Assembly (NCBI GenBank): GCA_015523085.1
Contig: WALA01000011.1
Location: 1 to 11,085 of the forward strand
Source: Candidatus Aenigmatarchaeota archaeon
GTDB taxonomy: Archaea > Aenigmatarchaeota > Aenigmatarchaeia > GW2011-AR5 > WALA01
Reading direction: 5' to 3'
Length of the DNA stretch: 11,085 bases
Within the stretch, counting starts at the first letter, position 1, and the number at the start of each line of letters is the position of its first letter. Below, in pieces: positions 1 to 5,283 of the stretch. Under the pieces are notes generated by a model that worked only from the letters and a program-made list of their open reading frames with translations, was not told the DNA's origin and did not search any database. Both the position numbers and the translations under genes were made by a program.

Positions 1-854
1 GTTCGTCCCAGCAGCAAAGCCTTTTCAAGAAGAAAAAGGTCATAGTCCTCGATGAGGCCGAGACGTTGTCGTCGTCGAAAGGCCTCAATGAGCTCATAAA
101 GATGTCGAAGTTCCCCGTTGTTCTCATAGTCAACGACATTTACGACTCTTCGCTGCGTGGAATAATATCGAAGCTCAACGTCGTGAAATTCTTCAAGATA
201 CGCGTAGACACCGTGAAGTCCATACTCACAAGAATAGTCAGGCAGGAGAAAATGAAAATCGACGCGCGCACCATAGAGCAAATAGCGAGAAAATCAAACG
301 GCGACCTTCGCGCCGCCATACTCGACCTCGAATCGAGGAACGTTGACTTCTATCGGGACAGCCTCCAAAACGTGTTCGAAGTCCTCGGAATAATATTTAA
401 GTCAAGCACGTACGAAAACGCGCTGAACGCAATAAAAAATTCCGACAAGGACATAAGTGAGCTCAAGTGGTGGATAGAGGAGAACATACCAAACGAATAC
501 GAAAAGCCGGACGAAATAAGCAAGGCGTTTGACGTCGTATCATTCGAAGATTTCATAGAAGCCCAGATAAAAAAGAGGCAATCATGGGGCTTGATGTCAT
601 ACCTTTACGACATTCTCGCGGGAGTGAGCTTGTGCAAGAATGAGAAGTACAAGAAGTTCGTTCGCTACGCTCCGCCAAGGAGGTTCAGAAAAAACAAAAT
701 GTCATCAGACGACCTCGAAGTTGTGAAGAAGTACGCATCGTACGTTCACATGTCTGTCGAAAGGTTCGTAAAGATGCTACCGACTATCAAGCCGATAATA
801 AAGAAGCTTGAAATTCCAAAAGATGAGAAAAAGGTTTTGGAAAAATTTGTGTAG
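1..854 (+). CDS. rfcL: Replication factor C large subunit (RfcL), 3' part
   Basis: The gene is cut by the window edge. The open frame runs from base 3, upstream of the first ATG at 66, to TAG at 852-854 (283 codons seen). RfcL is the AAA+ subunit of the clamp loader that places PCNA on primed DNA. The Walker A loop lies outside the window. Visible are Walker B (VIVLDEAE, about bases 39-62), a sensor-1 region (PVVLIVND), and a sensor-2 region (GDLRAAILDLE) in the helical lid. A C-terminal collar domain ends in a basic stretch (YAPPRRFRKNK) and a helical tail. The family usually has VDEVDG at Walker B, so LDEAE is a slight variant. The protein stops at KKVLEKFV, and I see no clear PCNA-interacting QxxLxxFF box of the kind many archaeal RfcL proteins carry. 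It converges with rpoN, leaving one base between the stop codons. Identity rests on motif order and on the small-subunit-unlike C-terminus. Confidence 0.9.
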   Translation, partial: SSQQQSLFKKKKVIVLDEAETLSSSKGLNELIKMSKFPVVLIVNDIYDSSLRGIISKLNVVKFFKIRVDTVKSILTRIVRQEKMKIDARTIEQIARKSNGDLRAAILDLESRNVDFYRDSLQNVFEVLGIIFKSSTYENALNAIKNSDKDISELKWWIEENIPNEYEKPDEISKAFDVVSFEDFIEAQIKKRQSWGLMSYLYDILAGVSLCKNEKYKKFVRYAPPRRFRKNKMSSDDLEVVKKYASYVHMSVERFVKMLPTIKPIIKKLEIPKDEKKVLEKFV

Positions 855-855
855 T

Positions 856-1050
856 TCACTTCTTGAATTTTGCGACAAGCCCCATGAGGTCTACGGACGT
901 CAGCATGGTCGTGCGGCAGCAGTACCTCTCTATTCCAAGATCGTCCAAAACCTTCTTAGGGTCTTCGCCTTTTTTCACACGGCTTTCATATTCGTCCCAA
1001 TATTGTCCAAGCGGCTTTCCGCACGTCGGGCATCTTATAGGTGGCATCAT
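856..1050 (-). CDS. rpoN: RNA polymerase subunit N (Rpb10 homologue)
   Basis: This is a small zinc-binding subunit of archaeal RNA polymerase that, with RpoD, RpoL and RpoP, forms the assembly platform. The 64-residue product has the family signature: an N-terminal RCPTCGK knuckle and a later RYCCRTTMLTSVDL block, which together give the four zinc cysteines. The length is typical. Three in-frame starts lie together: TTG at 1053, ATG at 1050 and ATG at 1047. I chose ATG 1050 because GAGGT in the end of the uS9 gene sits eight bases upstream; ATG 1047 is also possible. It follows uS9 with a six-base gap, the common archaeal order uL13-uS9-RpoN. RpoK, often next in euryarchaea, is not here, because the neighbour is the convergent rfcL. 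Confidence 0.95.
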   Translation of the reverse strand: MMPPIRCPTCGKPLGQYWDEYESRVKKGEDPKKVLDDLGIERYCCRTTMLTSVDLMGLVAKFKK

Positions 1051-1056
1051 CAAAAT

Positions 1057-1464
1057 CTACCTCTTACTCTGTTGTTTCGTCCTTCTCGAACCAGCTGACG
1101 ACCTTGACGGCTTGTGTGGCTCAGTTCTCCTGTAATCCGAAATCAAGAGTGTCCTGTCGTATTCAATGAACTTTTCTTTGAGCTTTTCATCAAATTTAAC
1201 AAGGGCCTGTCCGATCGCCGTTCTAACAGCACCGGCCTGCCCCCAAACGCCGCCCCCATTGACGGTTACATCAATGTCGAGCTTGCTCGACAGTTTCCCT
1301 GCAAGCATGAGCGGTTCTTTTATCCACATTCTTATGTACTTCGTCGAAAACGAATCCAGTGGCTTTGAATTTATTCTGACTATGCCACTGCCAGACTTTG
1401 CGACAGCGCGCGCAATGGCCTTCTTCCTTTTTCCGATCGTCTGAATTATCTTTTGTCTGACCAT
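1057..1464 (-). CDS. rps9: 30S ribosomal protein uS9
   Basis: This is small-subunit protein uS9 of 135 residues, a head protein whose C-terminal tail reaches the P-site tRNA. The N-terminus (GKRKKAIARA), the central GGGVWGQAGAVRTAIGQAL segment and the basic C-terminus ending SKR are all typical of uS9. The extreme C-terminal lysine-arginine that contacts the anticodon stem is present. The ATG at 1464 is preceded by GGAGTGAT eight bases away, a strong archaeal Shine-Dalgarno site, so the start is firm. It lies two bases after the uL13 stop and immediately before rpoN, in one dense transcription unit. Confidence 0.96.
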   Translation of the reverse strand: MVRQKIIQTIGKRKKAIARAVAKSGSGIVRINSKPLDSFSTKYIRMWIKEPLMLAGKLSSKLDIDVTVNGGGVWGQAGAVRTAIGQALVKFDEKLKEKFIEYDRTLLISDYRRTEPHKPSRSSAGSRRTKQQSKR

Positions 1465-1466
1465 AT

Positions 1467-1865
1467 TTAATCACTCCAACCAAGTTTTCTTGAAATATCA
1501 TAAAGTGTCATGTAACTTGTCTTTATCTCCTTTCCGAATTTTTTCGCTTCGCCTTCAAGTCCTTCGGGCTTTCCCATATAAACCTTCAAATTCTTGTATG
1601 CCTTGAACCCATGGGGCTTTTTGTACGGAAGCATTCCGCGTATTATTCTCCTGAGTATGAGATCCGGCCTTTTCGGGAAGAACGGACCGTATTTAGGAAC
1701 TCCGCGAGCTCTCTTCTCCTCGAATTCGCGGATTATGGACTCTTTCTTTCCCGTGATTATGGCCTTTTCCGCATTTATTATTACTATCTTCTCGCCTTTG
1801 AGCAATTGTTTCGCCACGTATGAGCTCAGTCGCCCGACAACAGCATTGCTTGCATCTATTATCAT
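1467..1865 (-). CDS. rpl13: 50S ribosomal protein uL13
   Basis: This is large-subunit protein uL13, 132 residues from ATG 1865. It begins with the expected pattern (IIDASNAVVGRLSS, compare the family V-IDA---GRLAS). It continues with the VIINAEKAIITGKK segment, the PFFPKRPDLILRRIIRGMLPYKKPHG core and a C-terminal helix. An upstream ATG at 1868 and a TTG at 1886 are in frame. I prefer 1865 because GAGGTG (1872-1877), lying across the eL18 stop codon, is six bases upstream, and because the protein then starts directly at the first beta strand. Gene order eL18-uL13-uS9 is conserved across archaea. Confidence 0.95.
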   Translation of the reverse strand: MIIDASNAVVGRLSSYVAKQLLKGEKIVIINAEKAIITGKKESIIREFEEKRARGVPKYGPFFPKRPDLILRRIIRGMLPYKKPHGFKAYKNLKVYMGKPEGLEGEAKKFGKEIKTSYMTLYDISRKLGWSD

Positions 1866-1875
1866 CATTAACACC

Positions 1876-2211
1876 TCATACGACAATTCTTCCTTTAATC
1901 TTTTTGTCCACGACTTCCGAGAGGCCGTGTATCTCGGAGCCGCTATTCAATATCTTGGCTTTACATGCTTTTGAATACGAAAGGGCATAAATCTTGACTT
2001 TTTTGTCCAGGTTCCCAATGGCCAGCACTTTTGTTGGAACTATCACGACGTCACCGTCCATGGCAACCCGGTTGATTTTTGCGAGATTCACGGGCGCCGA
2101 TTTTCTTTTAGGTCTTGATAAGTACTTCCCTATGAGCTTGTACGCTTTGCTCCCACGTTTAAATTTATCTATGAGCTCCTTCAATTCTGGATTTGTCTTT
2201 TCTCTTTTCAC
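1876..2211 (-). CDS. rpl18e: 50S ribosomal protein eL18 (L18e)
   Basis: This is an archaeal/eukaryotic large-subunit protein of 111 residues. Family features are the KREKTNPELKELI start, KYLSRPKRKSAPVNLAKIN in the first third, GDVVIVPTKVLAIGNL in the middle and a C-terminal glycine-serine-valine-type end (KGRIVV). A TTG at 2220 is in frame, but GTG 2211 gives the family-like N-terminus (M)KREKTNPEL and has AGGTTGAT a few bases upstream. The ribosome site is degenerate, so the start is less certain than for the neighbours. The gene lies 34 bases after the tRNA-Leu and overlaps the uL13 ribosome site at its stop. Processing of the tRNA from the primary transcript would release an eL18-headed mRNA. 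Confidence 0.93.
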   Translation of the reverse strand: MKREKTNPELKELIDKFKRGSKAYKLIGKYLSRPKRKSAPVNLAKINRVAMDGDVVIVPTKVLAIGNLDKKVKIYALSYSKACKAKILNSGSEIHGLSEVVDKKIKGRIVV

Positions 2212-2245
2212 GTTTATCAACCTGCTTGATTTTTATGAGCATCAG

Positions 2246-2346
2246 TGCGGGGGAAGGGATTTGAACCCTCGAAGGCACTAAGCCACAGGATTTCTCACGA
2301 ACAGGACTTAAGTCCTGCCCCTTTGACCAGGCTCGGGCACCCCCGC
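2246..2346 (-). tRNA. tRNA-Leu (anticodon UAA) with intron
   Basis: The folded gene gives a seven-base-pair acceptor (GCGGGGG with CCCCCGC), discriminator A, and a D arm with CCC/GGG. The anticodon stem is CAGGA/TCCTG around loop CTTAAGA once a 15-base intron is removed. A type II variable arm has stem GGC/GCC, and the T arm has loop TTCAAAT. The anticodon TAA (bases 2308-2310) and the long variable arm identify leucine. CCA is not encoded. The spliced length is 86 nt. Without removing the intron the anticodon loop has the wrong size, which is the main evidence for splicing. It lies between rpoD and rpl18e in the same direction with no convincing TATA box of its own, so co-transcription with the ribosomal genes is likely. 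A tRNA-Leu at the head of the eL18-uL13-uS9 cluster is also known in haloarchaea. Confidence 0.93.
2292..2306 (-). other. 15-nt tRNA intron at position 37/38 with bulge-helix-bulge
   Basis: The precursor can form the archaeal splicing-endonuclease motif. Loop bases CUUA (positions 32-35) pair with UGAG in the intron to make a four-base-pair central helix. The 5' bulge is AG^U and the 3' bulge is AA^A, with cleavage after the second base of each bulge. Removing these 15 bases restores a canonical seven-base loop and a five-base-pair anticodon stem. The outer intron helix is very weak (one C-G pair), so this may be a relaxed motif. The intron begins with UCCUG, an exact copy of the exon's 3' anticodon-stem strand. 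Confidence 0.85.
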
Positions 2347-2368
2347 ATCCGAAATATGAACAGGGTGC

Positions 2369-3133
2369 CTACTTAAGCGCCTTTGAGATTTTTCCTGAAA
2401 TATCATCGACGTGTGATTTCATTTCCTCTAAAGCCTTCTTGACTACGTCGCGAGCGGAAAGCCCGCAAACGCTTTCAACATCAACGTAAAATGAATTTTT
2501 GTCATAACCAACTGTTATTGCTCCGTCCGGGCACACTTCAACACATCTGTTGCACAAATCGCAGTTGATCGAATTCTCAACACCTATGGTACCGTTTTTC
2601 TTGACTAACACACCTTTCGGGCAAACTTCCACACACTTGTCGCAGTTCGTACATTTCTTCTTGTCTATTTTTATCGAAGGGACGTTTTTGTATCCGAAAA
2701 TGGCGGCCTGCCACTTTGCGTGCTCCTTTCCCTTTCCGACAATCGCATCCGCCTCAAATTTGAGCTTCTGACCCTCGGCGAGTGTCACAATTGGGATGTT
2801 GTCGTACACCGGTTTGACGGAATCGTCCGTCGAGCGCATATCGCCTGAACGCACGACGCACGGGCCTTCCTTTTCAAGTACGAACGTCACTTTTTTCTTG
2901 TCTCCATAAGAGTACGACTTGCCATCGTATGTCAAAGGTATGAGTCCGAGTCTGTGCGCGATTATCTCATCGTACATTCCGGATGTGTTTTCTTGGAAGC
3001 GCACAACATCTATGGCCATTGTTGGAACTTCGCCGTACGCGAATCTTCTCAACGTGTTCATGAAGCGATTGTCCGCCTCACTAACCATCACTTTTAGGCG
3101 CTTGTCTTTTTCTTCGAGTATTCTTATCTTCAT
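2369..3133 (-). CDS. rpoD: RNA polymerase subunit D with two ferredoxin-type clusters
   Basis: This is the archaeal alpha-I/Rpb3 homologue of 254 residues, which pairs with RpoL to nucleate RNA polymerase assembly. The dimerisation domain shows FMNTLRRFAYGEVPTMAID and AHRLGLIPL, followed by domain 2 with AEGQKLKFEADAIVGKG and HAKWQAA. Domain 3 is a complete dicluster ferredoxin fold. CTNCDKCVEVCP has cysteines at about 161, 164, 167 and 171, and CDLCNRCVEVCP has cysteines at about 191, 194, 197 and 201. All eight ligands are present, so two [4Fe-4S] clusters are predicted; many archaea have lost one or both. GTG 3139, ATG 3136 and ATG 3133 are in frame; ATG 3133 has the best spacing from GGTG (3139-3142). 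It overlaps the end of uS11, implying translational coupling. The order uS13-uS4-uS11-RpoD is standard. Confidence 0.96.
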   Translation of the reverse strand: MKIRILEEKDKRLKVMVSEADNRFMNTLRRFAYGEVPTMAIDVVRFQENTSGMYDEIIAHRLGLIPLTYDGKSYSYGDKKKVTFVLEKEGPCVVRSGDMRSTDDSVKPVYDNIPIVTLAEGQKLKFEADAIVGKGKEHAKWQAAIFGYKNVPSIKIDKKKCTNCDKCVEVCPKGVLVKKNGTIGVENSINCDLCNRCVEVCPDGAITVGYDKNSFYVDVESVCGLSARDVVKKALEEMKSHVDDISGKISKALK

Positions 3134-3135
3134 CA

Positions 3136-3540
3136 TCACACCCTTCTTCCGCGGCGTCCACCTTTCTTCTTGGTGGAGTCGTGAGGTATTGGAGTCACGT
3201 CTTCTATTCTACCTATTTTCAATCCGGCGCGCGCTATGGCGCGTATGGCTGACTGAGCTCCCTTTCCAGGGACCTTGCTCTTGTGTCCGCCCGGAGCTCT
3301 GATTTTAATATGAACACCCGTTATTCCCATCATCCTCGCGTTTTCGACGGCGCGCTGCGCTGCCTTCATGGCTGGAAACGGCGTGCCTTTCAAGCGGTCC
3401 TGGTTAGTTATCATGCCGCCCGAGAATCGCGCTATCGTCTCAGCGCCCGTTATGTCCGTAATATGAACTATGGTATTGTTTTTTGAGGAGTAAATGTAGC
3501 ATATTCCCCATCGTTCCTTCCTACTTCTTTTCTTCTCCAT
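3136..3540 (-). CDS. rps11: 30S ribosomal protein uS11
   Basis: This is small-subunit platform protein uS11, 134 residues. Family features are [22 protein letters not shown] at the N-terminus (residues about 11-32), the GGMITNQDR region, the [21 protein letters not shown] loop that contacts 16S rRNA, and a basic C-terminus ending RRGRRV. The open frame extends upstream to 3600, but that extension lies inside uS4 and lacks family sequence. ATG 3540, preceded by AGGGAGAAA, gives the expected [13 protein letters not shown] start. The start overlaps the uS4 end by 20 bases, and the stop codon overlaps the possible rpoD starts, so translation of the three genes is probably coupled. Confidence 0.96.
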   Translation of the reverse strand: MEKKRSRKERWGICYIYSSKNNTIVHITDITGAETIARFSGGMITNQDRLKGTPFPAMKAAQRAVENARMMGITGVHIKIRAPGGHKSKVPGKGAQSAIRAIARAGLKIGRIEDVTPIPHDSTKKKGGRRGRRV

Positions 3541-4090
3541 TTTCTCCCTCTTTGGAATTGTTATCGGCCTTTTCATCCTTGCTTGACTTCTTTTCAACAT
3601 TCGGTTTGACCGTAAGAGCGTTATTCATCTTCGGGTCCAACGTGATCTTGGTTTCCTCGGCAACAGGAACTATGTAGCTCGGCCACCAGACCTTTCTCTT
3701 GTTTATGAGAATGTGACCGTGTGTGATAAGCTGCCTTGCCGCCTTGATCGTCTTGGCAAGTCCGCGCTTGAACACAACCGTTTGAAGTCGCCTTTCAAGT
3801 ATGTCGGCTTCCTTGAGCTCAAGAACGTCATCCAAGTTTGATTTCGGCGCGATGAGCCCGATTCTCACGAGCTTGTCTATGAGCTCCTTCTCCTTTTTCT
3901 CGTCCTTCTTACCCTGGAGCTCTCGGGCTATCCTCCTGAAATTCCTGAGCATACTCTCCGCTCTCCAAAGTTCGCGCTTGTTTTTGAGTCCGTAATCCTT
4001 AACGAGTTTGCTCTCCTCATTGAGTCGCTCCTTGTCGTACGGCTTCTTCGGAGTTTCGTATTTTTTCCTCAATTTTTTAGGATGCCCCAT
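3521..4090 (-). CDS. rps4: 30S ribosomal protein uS4
   Basis: This is archaeal-type uS4, 189 residues, an early 16S rRNA-binding assembly protein. It opens with the archaeal [19 protein letters not shown] motif and has an [20 protein letters not shown] helix. It contains an S4 RNA-binding domain: [20 protein letters not shown] followed by [17 protein letters not shown]. After this domain come about 25 residues rich in lysine, glutamate and serine, a low-complexity tail not needed for the fold. ATG 4090 has AGGAGATC directly upstream. The gene follows uS13 by 12 bases and overlaps the start of uS11. Confidence 0.96.
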   Translation of the reverse strand: MGHPKKLRKKYETPKKPYDKERLNEESKLVKDYGLKNKRELWRAESMLRNFRRIARELQGKKDEKKEKELIDKLVRIGLIAPKSNLDDVLELKEADILERRLQTVVFKRGLAKTIKAARQLITHGHILINKRKVWWPSYIVPVAEETKITLDPKMNNALTVKPNVEKKSSKDEKADNNSKEGENGEEKK

Positions 4091-4102
4091 AAGATCTCCT
4101 CA

Positions 4103-4531
4103 CTACTTCCTTCTACCAACTTTGCTAATCTTGTTCTTCCTGAAAGACGATTTTGTCCTCTGACCACGTACAGGAAGTCCGAGCTCATGACGTATTCCAC
4201 GGTACGCGCGTATTCTTCTCAGATTGTCGATGTCCGACCTGAGCTTTATGTCGATCGCCGTTCCGGACAGGTGCATGTCCTTTCCTGTCTCCGGGTCCTT
4301 TCTTCTGTTAAGCATGAATCGCGGCAACGGCGGATTTCTTATGGCGTCTTCAATCTTTTTTATTTCCTCTTTCGACAGGTCGCCAATTTTTTTATTCGGA
4401 TCGAGACCGAGAGCTTTGATGAGCCCGTTTGAAAATGAAAAGCTGACGCCTTTTATCTTCATCAGAGCTCTCTCTAAATTCAACGACGAGTCGATGTCGG
4501 TTGAAGATATTCTTACAAGATTCTTTGCCAT
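4103..4531 (-). CDS. rps13: 30S ribosomal protein uS13
   Basis: This is small-subunit head protein uS13, 142 residues, which forms bridges to the 50S subunit and contacts P-site tRNA. It shows the N-terminal LVRISSTDID strand, a helix-two-turn-helix with IKALGLDPNKKIGDLSKEEI, and the C-terminal RAYRGIRHELGLPVRGQRTKS signature. The tail is basic (KISKVGRRK). GTG 4540 is in frame and overlaps the eL24 stop, but ATG 4531, with GTGAT four bases upstream, gives the natural MAKNLVRI start. The usual archaeal N-terminus (EEFKHIVRI or similar) is a few residues longer. Confidence 0.95.
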   Translation of the reverse strand: MAKNLVRISSTDIDSSLNLERALMKIKGVSFSFSNGLIKALGLDPNKKIGDLSKEEIKKIEDAIRNPPLPRFMLNRRKDPETGKDMHLSGTAIDIKLRSDIDNLRRIRAYRGIRHELGLPVRGQRTKSSFRKNKISKVGRRK

Positions 4532-4536
4532 AACAA

Positions 4537-4698
4537 TCACTTCTCAGTCCACTTTATATCTCTTGGGTCACGTTTGAGCTTGAGCATGTTCTTCTCGCAT
4601 TTCGTCGAGCAGAACCAATAGACCTGACCGTTCGCCTTGACGTACATTATGCCCGTGCCGTTTTCAATGGTCTTCCCGCAGAAGCTACATTTCACCAT
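4537..4698 (-). CDS. rpl24e: 50S ribosomal protein eL24 (L24e)
   Basis: This short gene of 53 codons has a product starting MVKCSFCGKTIENGTGIMYV and ending RDPRDIKWTEK. Zinc-binding cysteines are at residues 4, 7, 30 and 34 (CSFC and CSTKC), the eL24/TRASH-type zinc ribbon. The middle VYWFCSTKCEKN and the RDPRDIKWT end are family hallmarks. The start ATG 4698 has GGAGGAGAT five bases upstream, one of the strongest ribosome sites in the window. The gene begins two bases after the eS28 stop, and its stop lies six bases before the uS13 ATG. The order L7Ae-eS28-eL24 is conserved in many archaea. Here the usual following genes (ndk, infB) are absent and uS13 comes next. Confidence 0.96.
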   Translation of the reverse strand: MVKCSFCGKTIENGTGIMYVKANGQVYWFCSTKCEKNMLKLKRDPRDIKWTEK

Positions 4699-4700
4699 GA

Positions 4701-4910
4701 TTATCTCCTCCTTGAATCTATGCTGCCCGAGCTCTCCATCTCAACTTCTGTGAGCATCAAAATGTCCCCGAGTTTCACTGGACCAACGACGTTTCTTATG
4801 AGAACTTTCCCCTCTTCGTGACCCTCGATGACCTTGCATCGAACTTGGGTTATTCCTTTGATTCCAGACCTTTTCAAAATTTGAATTACCTGTGCCGGTG
4901 TCGCGCTCAT
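4701..4910 (-). CDS. rps28e: 30S ribosomal protein eS28
   Basis: This 69-residue product is the typical size for eS28, an OB-fold protein near the mRNA exit channel of the small subunit. The central QVRCKVIEGHEEGKVLIRNV stretch, VGPVKLGDILML and the C-terminal ESSGSIDSRRR are close to the family pattern (GPVREGDILTLLETEREAR...). ATG 4910 is preceded by GAGTGAT, which overlaps the L7Ae stop codon. It is sandwiched between L7Ae and eL24. Confidence 0.96.
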   Translation of the reverse strand: MSATPAQVIQILKRSGIKGITQVRCKVIEGHEEGKVLIRNVVGPVKLGDILMLTEVEMESSGSIDSRRR

Positions 4911-4914
4911 TTTA

Positions 4915-5217
4915 TCACTCTATCGACTTTATATCAGCTTGACCAGCTTCAACGATTGCAACCGCTGATGTGGGAACGCCAAGCCCTGCTGCTCGGCCGA
5001 GCTCCGACTTGCTCGGAACTTTGATGAATTTTATCTTCTTCTCCTCGCAGAGAGCAGGAAGATGCATGATTATTTCTGGTGGGTTGACATCCTCGGCGGC
5101 TATGACAACCTTTGCCTGGCCGCGTTCAACGGATTTTGTAACCTCGTTGATTCCCTTTCTTATCTTTCCGGTTTCGCGTGCAACTTCCACAATTTCAAGA
5201 ATTCTATTCGTATCCAT
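4915..5217 (-). CDS. rpl7ae: 50S ribosomal protein L7Ae / K-turn binding protein
   Basis: L7Ae binds kink-turns in 23S rRNA, in box C/D and H/ACA guide RNAs, and in archaeal RNase P. The product has [17 protein letters not shown] with the NExTK kink-turn contact, [18 protein letters not shown], and [20 protein letters not shown], which forms the specificity loop. ATG 5217 (100 residues) has GAGGTG six bases upstream. ATG 5241 would add eight residues and place that site inside the gene, so I prefer 5217. The protein is about 20 residues shorter than well-studied archaeal L7Ae (about 120), lacking parts of the first and last helices. It is the first gene of the dense ribosomal block, with a TATA box upstream. 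Confidence 0.94.
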   Translation of the reverse strand: MDTNRILEIVEVARETGKIRKGINEVTKSVERGQAKVVIAAEDVNPPEIIMHLPALCEEKKIKFIKVPSKSELGRAAGLGVPTSAVAIVEAGQADIKSIE

Positions 5218-5275
5218 ACATTCCACCTCACGAATGTTCATAGGTTAAAACTACACTATATACTGAATAGAAAAG

Positions 5276-5283
5276 TATTTAAA
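5276..5283 (-). promoter_or_regulatory. TATA box for L7Ae-ribosomal operon
   Basis: On the minus strand, TTTAAATA lies directly after the stop codon of the DHH gene, about 60 bases before the L7Ae ATG. Transcription would start near 5250-5255, giving a leader of about 35 bases that includes the GAGGTG ribosome site. A second AT-rich element (TATATAG, around 5257-5263) is nearer the gene. This is the only gap of more than 50 bases between 5284 and rpoN that could separate the ribosomal block from the nuclease. Confidence 0.5.

Noticed and set aside
2212..2245. Promoter for eL18 between it and the tRNA
   Set aside because: Only a weak CATAAAAATC element is present and it is too close to the start for a leader with the ribosome site; processing from the tRNA transcript is simpler.
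2302..2317. Perfect palindrome CAGGACTTAAGTCCTG as a protein-binding site
   Set aside because: It is explained by the tRNA anticodon stem plus the intron's copy of TCCTG, so it is reported with the tRNA.
3541..3600. 20-residue N-terminal extension of uS11
   Set aside because: It lies wholly inside the uS4 gene, lacks homology to uS11, and ATG 3540 has its own AGGGAG site.
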